From contig CACVBU010001361.1 in the NCBI GenBank assembly GCA_902728285.1, positions 62,001-126,000 of the forward strand: 64,000 nucleotides of DNA, given 5' to 3'. Origin of the DNA: Clytia hemisphaerica. Its lineage: Eukaryota; Cnidaria; Hydrozoa; Leptothecata; Clytiidae. This document shows, one piece after another, positions 9,305 to 19,299 of this stretch. The position numbers and the translations under genes are program-made. Below the pieces are notes generated by a model. That model searched no databases. It was not told the DNA's origin and saw only the letters and a program-made list of their open reading frames with translations. The stretch's first letter is position 1. Every line of letters begins with the position of its first letter.

Positions 9305-11411
9305 AATCCATTAGAGCGATTGGGATGTCATCCACAGACAGGCTTCAGCGACATCTGTACGCATTTCTTCTTCAAATCTATCGACTGGGAAGCGGTAAGC
9401 AAATGCATGTTTTTTTCAAGAATACAGTGAAACTTCCAATTATTAACGGACACTCTAATAGACGGACAGTATGTAAATAGCGGCGGGCACAACATTATTT
9501 CCCCATCTCCAATTAGCGGATATATTTTAAACTTCCCAATTGTGTCAGCTAATTAGTGGTTGCACTGTATTCCAACCTGTAATTGGCAATGTATACTTCT
9601 CTGCTTATGTTCTTGCTAACCATATTTTAGAATTTACTGGTCTGATAAAATGATAAATTGAAAAGTTTTGTGTATGACGAAAATTTGGAGCTCTCTGCGT
9701 ACCTGAGGTTGATATGATTTTCCAAACGGGCACTGATTTCTATGTTTTCTTATTTTCCATTTGACAGTTGGACAAACGGCAGGTTGCACCTCCTTTCAAA
9801 CCAAAAGTTGAAGATGAGGATGATATCTTGTCCAACTTTGATCCTCAATTCACGACTGAACCTGTTCATCTCACTCCCGATGATCCGTAAGTTTGTTACA
9901 TCAATCATTATTAAGACCTCACTATATTAATGGCAAGCGGGTTTTCAGTGTTTTCCTTTTATTACATGAAAGTCTCCACTTTTCTTGAAAATTAAGCGTT
10001 CTTAATTTAGGATGTCTTAAAATCTTCAAAGTCGTGAAAACTCCTTCACCGATTCATGATATGCACCATTGCAATGTCTTCTGACATTACATCACGGACC
10101 TAGCCGCTGATTGGTTGTGAGTAACGTAAACTCAGTTAATACGTCACTTTCAACCAATCAGATGTTGGGTCCGTGGAAGACATCGCAATGGTGCATATCA
10201 TGAATATAATTAGGCTCTTTCAGAAAATGTCCGTACGTGGGGATGGAAGATACAGTGTACGGGAAGTAGTGAAAAATCTACCTAATTTGCTCTGTCCGGG
10301 TGTAAACTTGCTCGGTTTGAGGGTTATTTTGAATGTCGAGGGGGTCAACTGATGCTTGTCCGGGGGGGGTCAGACCTGCTGTCCAGGGGGTAAATTTCTA
10401 AAAATGTTATATCCTCTACCATCCATATTCATTTTCTTTCTGGAAAAGCCCATTCTACAAATTGGAGCAAATTGCCTTCAATTTGTGATCTTCTCATCTT
10501 TAGATTACATTATGCAGGAAATGAACTAGTTAGAGCACTTATGTCTTTTTAGGTTTCAAGATTTCGAGTTTCATGGAGATTATTACTTTTATGACGTAGA
10601 GAATGTTTATGAAAGGTATTTTATCAGAAAGACAATTTTTAGAATGCCGAATGGCGTTTTGGTTTTAATTAAAGACAGTTTGAGAAACTTTTGATCAATT
10701 AGTTTATAATTACGGCCGGGTAGCTCAGTCGGTAGAGCATTCGCCTTACAATCCAAGGGTTGTGGGTTCGATCCCCGGTCACCGCCAACTCAGCGGATGA
10801 GTAGCTTAGATTGGGTAATCTGATCTAGGCGGTAAGTTACTGGGAGCTGAGAGTAGGTGTGGCGCTCCACCTCAGCATTCGATCTCCCGGGTCTAGCGCA
10901 AATAGAAAAGGGGATAGACTCCCTCACTCCCGGCTCCGCCGACAGCCACCAGATGAATATACTTACTTTACTTTATAATTCACAAAGTCAGATTTGCACG
11001 ATAATTAGCTTTGATTTCCAACTAGTTTTTCTCTGACCCAGTCTTCAGGTTTGATAGACAAACATTTTTAAATGGGACTGGAACAGAAGTTGTTTTTCAA
11101 TCTTAATCAGGGAAAAGCATCTTCCCCTAAGTCTCTGCTAAAACGGTCACAGATCACTTAAAGAAAACTAATTCTAGCGAGCAGCAAAAATTTTAGATTT
11201 AGAAAGGAACTTACTTTGGCTAGGTAATATGGCATTCCATTCATGGCGATAACTAATTTGGCGAGACAAAATTCAAATTTGAACCAATTTATTAAATATT
11301 TCTCTCATATTTTTCTCACGCAGATCATTGTTGGAGACGATTGACCAATCAGAGTTTGACGGCTTCGAATACATCAATCCATTGCTCATGTCATCTGATG
11401 ATGCTGTTTAA
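9305..11411 (+). CDS. PRKCI: Atypical protein kinase C (iota/zeta type), last three coding exons
   Basis: Exons 9305-9394, 9768-9886 and 11324-11411 join in phase (90, 119 and 88 bases) and end in TAA. They encode the end of the kinase domain ([15 protein letters not shown]), then the AGC-kinase tail. The tail has PPFKP, the turn motif [11 protein letters not shown], and the hydrophobic motif [18 protein letters not shown]. Glu in place of a phosphorylated Ser/Thr in FxxFEY is the hallmark of atypical PKC. The family acts with PAR-6 and PAR-3 in cell polarity. Each exon has a clear acceptor (TTTTCTACAG, TTTGACAG, TTCTCACGCAG) and donor (GTAAGC, GTAAGT). Upstream exons are not seen in this window, so the preceding intron is probably longer than 9 kb and holds the GNAT gene. 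Which of iota or zeta it corresponds to cannot be decided from the tail. Confidence 0.93.
9425..9567. mobile_element. Tigger/pogo-like MITE, TA target
   Basis: Starts CAGTGAAACTTCCAATTA and ends in the imperfect inverted form TAATTAGTGGTTGCACTG, with TA on both sides (9423-9424, 9568-9569). It repeats internal motifs such as CGGACA. It lies in an aPKC intron. The CAGTGxAAC ends are typical of pogo/Tigger elements. Confidence 0.72.
10052..10205. mobile_element. Fold-back MITE, about 60-bp arms
   Basis: ATTCATGATATGCACCATTG at 10052 is answered by its complement ending at 10205. Most of the element is arm (GGACC and ATTGGTTG blocks also pair), leaving a short loop near 10120-10140. It sits in the second aPKC intron of the window. 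Confidence 0.8.
10714..10971 (+). mobile_element. tRNA-derived SINE with 9-bp target duplication
   Basis: The first 74 bases form a tRNA-like head. The A box is TAGCTCAGTCGGTAGAG, the B box is GGTTCGATCCC, and the loop has TAC in the anticodon position. A GC-rich body follows (GGCGCTCCACC, CACTCCCGGCTCCGCCGAC) and then a short ACTTACTTTACT tail. TTTATAATT flanks both sides (10703-10711 and 10972-10980). The position inside an aPKC intron, the body, the tail and the duplication show a retroposed SINE, not a working tRNA gene. Confidence 0.9.
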
Positions 11412-11511
11412 AAAACGTCAAATTTGAAGCAAGGAAGTTTTAGTTGAAGAGATTCTGTTCAAAAATCTAAAAAATTACTTATGAGTATATATATTTTCAA
11501 TATTTTTTTAA

Positions 11512-11517
11512 AATAAA
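11512..11517 (+). promoter_or_regulatory. Polyadenylation signal AATAAA of aPKC
   Basis: AATAAA about 100 bases after the aPKC stop codon, in an AT-rich 3' untranslated region. Confidence 0.55.
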
Positions 11518-11659
11518 ACATTAATGACCTAAAAATATAGCTTTTAGATAAACCTTTTAATAGGTAAATACGAGTCGGACATGCTCGAAAACTGAAATAT
11601 TTATTCACTTAAAACCTCGCACTAATTAAATTTTATCTTGTCACCTTCACTTCCAACTA

Positions 11660-11833
11660 CAGTTGATGCTCTCTAATTCGATCTTCAAGGGGAATTGGAT
11701 TTTCATCGAATAAGAGAACTTATCGAATAAGGGAGCGTCGTTTATGAGAGTTTTTTGTTGACGGGGACTTTCAATACTATCGAATAAGGGAGCCTATCGA
11801 ATAGTAGAACGTCGAATTAGAGAGCATCAACTG
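11660..11833. mobile_element. Tc1/pogo-type MITE with perfect 23-bp ends, TA target
   Basis: CAGTTGATGCTCTCTAATTC begins the element and its exact complement ends it; TA flanks both ends (11658-11659, 11834-11835). Inside, ATCGAATAAG(A/G)GA is repeated in both orientations. The element encodes no protein. Confidence 0.88.
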
Positions 11834-11839
11834 TATGTA

Positions 11840-12370
11840 ATATTTTCCCCATTGAAAAAATATTTCGTAAACCCGCTTACTGTATGTGAAAATTGTTATT
11901 ATGTTTTTATAATTTGGAAGTTTTGCCAAGACCTATTGAACCGAAAGTGCCAAATCCTTCTCTTAGCCATACCAAGAATCTGTTAAACAAATTCAAATTT
12001 TTCTAATCTAATTATCACCTGACAATTTCACACACCAATTTTCAATCAATTTATCCATTCACCAATCAATATGAATCACTCAATAATATTAATTTCTTTT
12101 ATATTTTGTATTTTTCTTTATTTATTCAACACTATACTTTTTACGTTTTTTTGTACGATCAATTAATTTATAAGCACTAGTTGGATAATTCTTATGGTAT
12201 TGTCATGAGTTGAATATTTCTGTTTTTTATTGAAGATGATAAAATTTGGGATATTGGTTAATTTTTGTATATCGTTGAAAGAAATTATACTTTTAAACGA
12301 GTCATGTTATTTAAAAATTACCTATATAATTGCAAGATTTCGTAGTATTAAAGTTTAAAGCTTTATTTAT
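11840..12370. other. No gene recognised
   Basis: Very AT-rich stretch between the MITE and the minisatellite. No open frame with family motifs and no clear repeat. Confidence 0.4.
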
Positions 12371-12376
12371 CTATGC

Positions 12377-13195
12377 AACCGGCACGGCTGCTTATCTGCT
12401 TAATCCTCGAAAAAAATCCGGCACGGTTGCTTATCTATTACATCTCCTAAAATTGCAACCGGCACGGCTGCTTGTTCATTAGATCTTGGAAACAAATGAA
12501 TCCGGCACGGTTACTTATCTATTACATCTCCTAAAATTGCAACCGGCACGGCTGCTTGTTCATTAGACCTTGGAAAAAAATACATCCGGCACGGTCGCTT
12601 ATCTATTAAACTCCAAAATATACAACCAGCACGGCTGCTTGCTTCAAAAACCGGCACGGCTGCTCGTTCATTAGTCCTTGGAAACAAATAAATCCGGCAC
12701 AGTTGCTTATCTATTACATCTCCTAAAATGTAACCGGCACGGCTGCTTGTTCATTAGATCTTGGGAACAAATAAATCCGGCACGGTTACTTATCTATTAC
12801 ATCTCCTAAAAAATACAAGCGGCACGGCTGCTTGTTCATTAGACCTTGGAAAAAAATACATCCGGCACGGTCACTTATCTATTAAACTCCAAAATATACA
12901 ACCAGCACGGCTGCTTGTTTATTAGACCTTCAAAAACCGGCACGGCTGCTTGTTCATTAGTCCTTGGAAACAAATAAATCCGGCACGGTTGCTTATCTAT
13001 TAGACTTTGGAAAAAAATACATCTGGCACGGTTGCTTATCTATTAGACCTCCTAAAAATGCAACCGGCACGGCTGCTTGTTTATTATACCTTCGAAAAAA
13101 ATACATCCGACACGGTTGTTTATATATAACACTTTCGATCAAACATATACCAGGCACGGCTGCTTATAGATAAAAAATAGACCAAGCACGGTTGG
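12377..13195. repeat. Minisatellite with CCGGCACGGCTGCTT core
   Basis: About twenty repeats of a conserved 14-15-base core, (A)CCGGCACGG(C/T)TGCTT(A/G)T. They are separated by 20-40-base spacers of two alternating kinds: TCATTAGACCTTGGAAAAAA and CTATTACATCTCCTAAAA. Together the pairs give a higher-order unit of about 85-95 bases. The G+C-rich core is preserved better than the AT-rich spacers. Confidence 0.92.
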
Positions 13196-13210
13196 TTATC
13201 CAAATATGTA

Positions 13211-13930
13211 TAGACCAGGTCGGTCTGGGGGGTCTGCGTCCCCCAAGAGGTGAAAAATATTTGATGGTGGTTTTGGGTTGCTAAGATGCTATATTTTCAA
13301 GAATGAGACGGTAAATAGGCTGTTAAGGGGGCAAACTAAAATGGTAAGCTAGGTAAGTGGGGGTGTTTTTTGCCAAAATACCAATTTGTAAGGGATTTTG
13401 CTTGAGACTAGAAACACCATGGTAACTTAGAAGTGCGATTCTGCACTATCTAAAAATTGTTATTGCTTGAAACTTTCCAAATATGTTACAAATAGGTAAA
13501 ATAAAATTTTGGAAACTAAAAAGTTCAAAAATTTTCACCAGGGGGTTCTGTATCAAAGAAAACAGGGGGTAAAACATGAAAAACCCCCAAAAATCGTCTT
13601 TTCTCAGCAGAAAAGTGGTCCTAGGCAAACGAAAAACTGTTTATGATACTTCAAAGGTTACGTGGTGATAGTTAATCCTGATTGCTCTCGTCATAATATC
13701 AGGATTAACTATCCCCTGGGGACTTAATTTTTTATTTTCAGGGGGTAAAAATTGCAAAAATACTCATTTTTTGACCAAAATTCAATTTTTTGAGCTTATG
13801 TCTCACGATTCACCCCTCAAACAGTCTACAACTATTAAAATTCCCAATAAAAAGCCTTTAAACTAATAAAATTATTTGTTTCTAGGCTAGAAAGTTTCAA
13901 AATATCTCAAAACCGGGGGTAAACTGTCTA
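13211..13930. repeat. Left terminal inverted repeat of the 4.7-kb transposon
   Basis: Pairs with 17234-17942 in inverted orientation over its length. It contains a small internal palindrome (GATAGTTAATCCTGAT facing ATCAGGATTAACTATC at about 13668-13715) and runs of GGGGG. A 60-codon open frame occurs in both arms but is simply repeat sequence. Confidence 0.92.
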
Positions 13931-16732
13931 CAATATCAATACGGTTGTACCCTTTTGGCAGGTCTCCGATGAATTTCCATATGAATTTCTCGTAGGTATC
14001 TGGAAGTTTCGTCATAGTTCGAATAGCAGCAATCAGGTCAATGACAAAGGACTTATCTTTCTTCTTGATAGACTTCAGTGTAACATCTGATCTAGGATTT
14101 TTCTTTGTCGTATCTGCCACCAGTAGTTTCATTAGCTTGCTTTTTGGTGTTTCACGTTTTTTTCCATTTCCATGTGCAAGACTGAGAGGTACAGGAGCCA
14201 ATGGGTAGACATATATATTACAAACTACATAAGATATTATACAAGAAAAACTCTATCGCTTGACGAAAATATCATCAAAAATAATCTTTGTAATTTCCTA
14301 GAAATATGCTAAATTAAGCAACTTTTTATTACCTGGAAGTTTTCTTTCATGAAATGGAAATCACCAAGATGGATCACCACATTGCTCAGAGAATCTTGAT
14401 TTGACTACAAAAACTTGAATGCGTTGATAGCAGCACCGACATCCAACGTTATGTTAGTATACACGTTTTTTTTTTTAAGAAACTAGTATTACCAAGCAGC
14501 CTCAATGTTTCTTAAGAAAACGGCCTTTTGAGCCTTAAATGTTTCTTACATGTTTCTAAACTTTTTGACATAATCAGCCTCATGGAAGGCTGGGTTGGAA
14601 AGTTCTTAAAAAAAACGAATTAAAAAAATGTTATTTTCTCATTCTCAGCCTCAGCATGTTTCTTAGATGTTTTTTAGTTTTTAGGCATTCTGAGCTTCGT
14701 GTTTCTTAAAAGTGTGTTTCTTAAAAAAAAAACGTGTATGGCATGTTGACTGAGGCTGCCAAAGATTGGAGATAGGTCATATACTTTGAGATGGTAGTGA
14801 ACTCGGTTACTTTGGTAGTGATTGGAGTGAGGTATGTTTCGACGGTCTTTTTGAAATTCTGAGGTCGAGGTTTATTTCCAAACAATCTCCAGCCAGTGAA
14901 AATTGGAACAGCTTGATCGTAATGCTTAATTTTCCTGAAGAAAACCCATATGAACATTGATCTGTTGAATTTTTTGCTATCAAAACGTTGTGTTGGAGCG
15001 GTTGCAGTGATTCTTGGAGGCTCAGCTGTTATATCAACATTGTATGCCATTTGTTCACCATCTGTAGGAATGCTTAGTTTTCGTTTTCGCGATCTAGGTA
15101 ATGACACGTGGAGATCTTCATCAATAGCGTGACCATCTTGTTCTTGAAACGCGACCAAATGAGTAGTGTTTACTGATCCACCACCTCCAGCTTTATCAAG
15201 CATGATGTCAAAGTTGTCGACCCAGAACCAAGTGGAAATGTACTCCTGATCAATGGGTCGAACTTTAAGGATGTTTGCCAACCTTGATTTCTCCACAGCG
15301 GCTTCCGAGAGAGCAGTTTCAATCTCACAACAGGTGCCGTATGAGATACAGTGACCGAATTTGTTTGTGATTTCAACTGGCTGCTTTTGTCCTGTCAAAT
15401 TATGTAGCTCAAGAGCGAACAAGTAATGTTTCGGTGTAATGACTTTACCATGAGTGATATTGTGAATGAAATCTGATGTGAAAGATTCGATTAGCCGACA
15501 TGTTGTCTCTTTGTTTGATTTTTCAGTAGAAAGCAAGTGTTTCAAAAACAATTGTACAGATTGTGGAGGTTTTCCATACTCTTCACTTAACGTTTAAAAA
15601 GTCGGTGGCCATTTATGTTCCGGCACAGATTTGCAATAGGAAATGATATCTTCTCTTAACTGTTTTGCCACAGAGACAACATTTGATTCAAGGTCCAGCG
15701 ATGGCATCAACTTTTTATCAAAAATGCATTTGCTGAAAACAACTTCGGGGCATTTTTGATCAGGCTGTACAAATATAAGTTTGTCAGGAAATTCCTTCAA
15801 AATTTTTTCCTTAAGCCTAGCGCGAGCTTTTCTATCGTCGGAGTTGTCACCATAGATGGATTGTAAAATTTTCATATAAAACTTTACTTTCCGCGATTAA
15901 TTTGCGTTCAATGTAGAGCTTCAGTGATGTGAAATCTGTTTTCGAAATTTCGTTTTCGTCTATTCGAGATGATTGCTAAAAAATGAAAGAAATTTGCAAT
16001 CAAAACATATTACTAAAAATCCACTCTAATCCTTAAGGTTTCATATTTGGCTTCACTCCTCAACAAGAAAACTATCTGGTACTCTAAAAAACGGCCGTTT
16101 AAAAGGAAATTGAATTTTGATTGATAAGAAATGTTTACCTGGATTGCAATATTTCTATCGTTATTGTCTCTGGTTACTTCACCGAATCCTTTCAGGAATT
16201 TTTTACGACAATGATCATGCATCTTGAATTCTCGAGCAACTAAATCAAGTAAATGGATTTCGTAGTACAGATCTTCACTCTTTGCTTTTGCAGCTACCTT
16301 TATCGATTCAGCACACTGTTTAGTTTTAATTTTGAAAGGAAAAACATGCTCTCCTTGGTATTTGACTCGGTAACGTTTGCAATCTTGACATTCAGGTGGA
16401 TAAACCCAACCAGGTGATTTTGGTTCTTCTTCTATACTTGATTTTCGTTTAGATTTGCGTTGTGGTGCCTCAGGATTATCTTTTTGTTTACTCGATTGGC
16501 CACTTAAGATCATTGTAAACTTTTTATAGCAAGGTTCTGAATGCATAAAGTGATTTTCATTGAAAAATTCTGGCACGCCATTGCATTGTTCCATATGATT
16601 TTCATAATGGGCACCACCAAGTTTCTGACATTCCTCCTTTGCCTCTAAAATACGCTTCCGGTTAATCTCACTTAGAGCTTTAGGGACTGAATATTTTGGA
16701 TATCCATTGTAATGTATGATACACTTTTTCAT
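13931..16732 (-). pseudogene. Transposase-like gene of the long-TIR element, broken
   Basis: Former multi-exon gene. Exon 16732-16139 starts with ATG and ends at a GTAAAC donor; it has two C/H clusters (CIIHYNG...CNGVPEFF...CYKKF and CQDC...HDHC), probably zinc-binding. The next exon follows the acceptor near 15974. It shifts frame near 15870 and has a stop at 15594-15596. It continues to about 14745 with KFGHCISYGTCCEIETA, FWVDNFDIM and GGGSVNTTHLVAFQE. After an inserted MITE (14462-14736) the frame resumes with TLDVGAAINAF and HLGDFHFMKENF, down to about 14334. A last exon (about 14190-13931) has AAIRTMTKLP and LPKGYNRIDIVD, then runs straight into the left inverted repeat. The C-terminal part is missing. 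I recognise the motifs as recurrent in cnidarian transposon-derived proteins but cannot name the enzyme. Confidence 0.75.
14462..14736. mobile_element. MITE of the CACGTTTTTTxTAAGAA family, copy 1
   Basis: CACGTTTTTTTTTTAAGAAA at the left meets its complement at the right; TA flanks both ends (14460-14461, 14737-14738). It lies inside the transposase-like coding sequence. Excision with one TA makes the reading frame continuous (MPY joined to TNITLDVG), which fixes the borders. Confidence 0.88.
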
Positions 16733-16739
16733 TTTGTCA

Positions 16740-17233
16740 TTTCATTTTAATTTTTCTTCTTAAAAGAGAAAAAAACAACATGAAATTTTATCAACATTAT
16801 CTAAGTTTTCTACATTATGTAAACCATAAAAATATTTTCTCCAAGTCCAAGTCTAATTCTAAAACACCCATTAAGCTATAAAGCAAGCAATGAACAATTT
16901 TGATTGCAACTTAGTCTTTGATAACTTGAAAAGAGATTCTTTTAACAAAAATGTTACAAAATTTACATTACAAACGTTTTGAATAACTGAAAACACTCTC
17001 TAGATTGGATTGAAAATCCAACGTAACACATTGTGTAATGAGATAAATTGGTCACAAGGGGTTTCTAAATCTATAAAGGTCATATTTTTCTTTCGATTAA
17101 TCTCACTACAACCAAATTTGATCCTAATTGGTGTAATTCTGATTTGTGTGAACCGCGCTGTCATTAAAGTCTCTTTGGTAGTCTTTAATTTTGATAAAAA
17201 GTGATTCTTTAGTAAAAATTTAATATTTTTAGA
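16740..17233. other. Transposon 5' internal region, no gene
   Basis: AT-rich sequence between the transposase-like start codon and the right inverted repeat. Presumably the promoter region of the element. Small open frames here show no motif. Confidence 0.4.
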
Positions 17234-17942
17234 CATTTTACCCCCGGTTTTGAGATATTTTGAAACTTTCTAACCTAGAAACAAATAATTTTATTAGTTT
17301 AAAGGCTTTTTATTGGGAATTTTAATAGTTGGAGACTGTTTGAGGGGTAAATCGCGAGACATAAGCTCAAAAAATTGAATTTTGGTCAACAAATGAGTAT
17401 TTTTGCAATTTTTACCCCCTGAAAATAAAAAATTAAGCCCCCAGGGGATAGTTAATCCTGATATTATGATGAGAGCAATCAGGATTAACTATCACCACGT
17501 AACCTTTGAAGTATCATAAACAGTTTTTCGTTTGCCTAGGACCACTTTTCTGCTGAAAAAAGACGATTTTTGGGGTTTTTTCGTGTTTTACCCCCTGTTT
17601 TCTTTGATACAGAACCCCCTGGTGAAAATTTTTGAACTTTTTAGTTTCCAAAATTTTATTTTACCTATTTGTAACATATTTGGAAAGTTTCAAGCAATAA
17701 CAATTTTTAGATAGTGCAGAATCGCACTTCTAAGTTACCATGGTGTTTCAAGCAAAATCCCTTACAAATTGGTATTTTGGCAAAAAACACCCCCACTTAC
17801 CTAGCTTACCATTTTAGTTTGCCCCCTTAACAGCCTATTTACCGTCTCATTCCTGAAAATATAGCATCTTAGCAACCCAAAACCACCATCAAATATTTTT
17901 CACCTCTTGGGGGACGCAGACCCCCCAGATCGACCTGGTCTA
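17234..17942. repeat. Right terminal inverted repeat of the 4.7-kb transposon
   Basis: Inverted counterpart of 13211-13930. Divergence between the arms is low but not zero (single substitutions and one-base indels), so the insertion is not brand new. Confidence 0.92.
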
Positions 17943-17945
17943 GTA

Positions 17946-18674
17946 CTTTAATGGGATAAATTTTCGCGGGGATTAAATTTCGCGGTTGAGCTCATCCGCG
18001 AAATTTTAAGATTTCGCGGGGATTAATTTTCGCGGATGAGGAATTTCCTGATTTTTCGCGGGGATTTAATTTCGCGGATTGGGGTACAAATTCAAATTTT
18101 TGAAAAGGGTCAAAACATTGAAATAAAATTTTTCCAAGAAAATTAAGAATTTTTTTTTCAAGTAATAAAGGGGTGTTTTGGAATAGGGCGAGGAGATATG
18201 TATTACAACTATCAAAAGTTAAATTTGAACTTCCATGGTGCGAAGCTAAATTTTCACAGCCTATTTGGGACAAAATCTTACATATCCTTTTAAATGTTTA
18301 ATTTCAAGCCAGTTGGATTACCCTCTTGCATTGAAAAGCTTTTAACAATAAGCAATCACTTTAGATAAAAATTTTTCCAATACCTCTTCCAAGTTTGTAA
18401 ATTTGTGAAGAAAATTTTGAGGAAAACGATTTTTTACTAACAAGCATATCGAGGATTTGACCTTTTTCGAGGGTTGCCTCATGTAGAAAAAAAAAATAAG
18501 AAACGATAAAAATAGAAATTTCGCGGATTGCAAAAAAAATTCAAATTTTTCGCGGAAACTAATTTTCGCGGATGGGCCTTTTTCAAATTTCCAATGGGAC
18601 TTATTTTCGCGGATGACACCCAAATCCGCGAAATCCGCGAAAATTAATCCCCGCGAAAATTTATCCCATTAAAG
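17946..18674. mobile_element. MITE with TTTTCGCGG repeats, TA target
   Basis: Begins CTTTAATGGGATAAATTTTC and ends with the exact complement; TA flanks both ends (17944-17945 and 18675-18676). The inner sequence repeats TTTCGCGGGGATTAA and its complement many times near both ends. It directly abuts the 4.7-kb transposon, sharing the GTA at the junction. Confidence 0.88.
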
Positions 18675-18706
18675 TATCCGAAATCCTTTTATTTTGGATG
18701 TTAGCT

Positions 18707-19293
18707 CAGGGGGGGGGCACGCAGTTACTACAAGACACGATGTGTAGTAAGTGCTTTTTCAACACTTTTTTCAGGACCACCACCCTTTGCAGTTACTACA
18801 CCTTGGTAGTAACTGTTTTCAGAAAAGATTTCCAGGTACCACTTCTGTTTTTGAGTGATATCATCAAAAACATGCTCGAAATTACCCGAAATTGCGATTA
18901 TTTTTCAACCTAAAGCCATTTTTGTGCTAGATTTTCTTTTAATTTACTTGGTTAACAGCTGTTGAGAACATTTTAATGATAATTAGGGAAAGCATAATTT
19001 TAAAAGTTGGGTCTGAGAAAATTTTTTTTCGTCCATTTATAACAAAAATATTTTTTTAACAAAGAATTTTTTCACAAAAAAATTCATCTTTGGTGAAAAT
19101 TTTTGAAAGTTCTTTAAAAAGAATTAAAATATAAGCACTTACTACACCAAAAGTGCTAGCGTTAGTGTTTGGCACCACCCCCAAACAGCAGTTACTACAC
19201 TGTGTAGTAACTGTTTTCATAACTTCTGAATACAGTACCACCACGGTAGTAAGTGTCATACTGTCTTGTAGTAACTGCGTGCCCCCCCCCCTG
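18707..19293. mobile_element. hAT-like MITE with CAGGGGGGGGGCACGCAG ends
   Basis: CAGGGGGGGGGCACGCAGTT starts the left end, continuing into ACTACAAGAC; the right end is the inverted form. Flanks GTTAGCT (18700-18706) and GTTCGCT (19294-19300) look like a 7-base target duplication with one mismatch. Several sub-palindromes built on GTAGTAACTG/CAGTTACTAC lie inside each half. No transposase is present. The CAGGG ends suggest hAT. Confidence 0.82.
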
Positions 19294-19299
19294 GTTCGC

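Larger units (their letters stand above)
13211..17942 (-). mobile_element. DNA transposon with about 730-bp terminal inverted repeats
   Basis: Ends TAGACCAGGTCG/ACCTGGTCTA are flanked by GTA on both sides (13208-13210 and 17943-17945), a 3-bp target duplication. Bases 13211-13930 and 17234-17942 are long inverted copies with scattered mismatches, for example CGGTCTGG against the complement of CCAGATCG. The 3.3-kb centre holds a broken multi-exon gene on the minus strand. The C/H-rich N-terminus, the WxDNFD and GGGSVNTTH signatures and the 3-bp duplication suggest an Academ-like or related superfamily; that assignment is inference from memory. The left flank is the minisatellite and the right flank is another MITE. 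Confidence 0.88.

Noticed and set aside
10714..10787. Functional tRNA gene
   Set aside because: Good A and B boxes, but the anticodon stem pairs badly and the sequence continues into a SINE body, a tail and a target duplication.
13446..13628. 60-codon frame on the minus strand (also at 17532-17714 on the plus strand) as a gene
   Set aside because: The two are the same sequence in the two arms of the transposon's inverted repeat; no start context or family motif.
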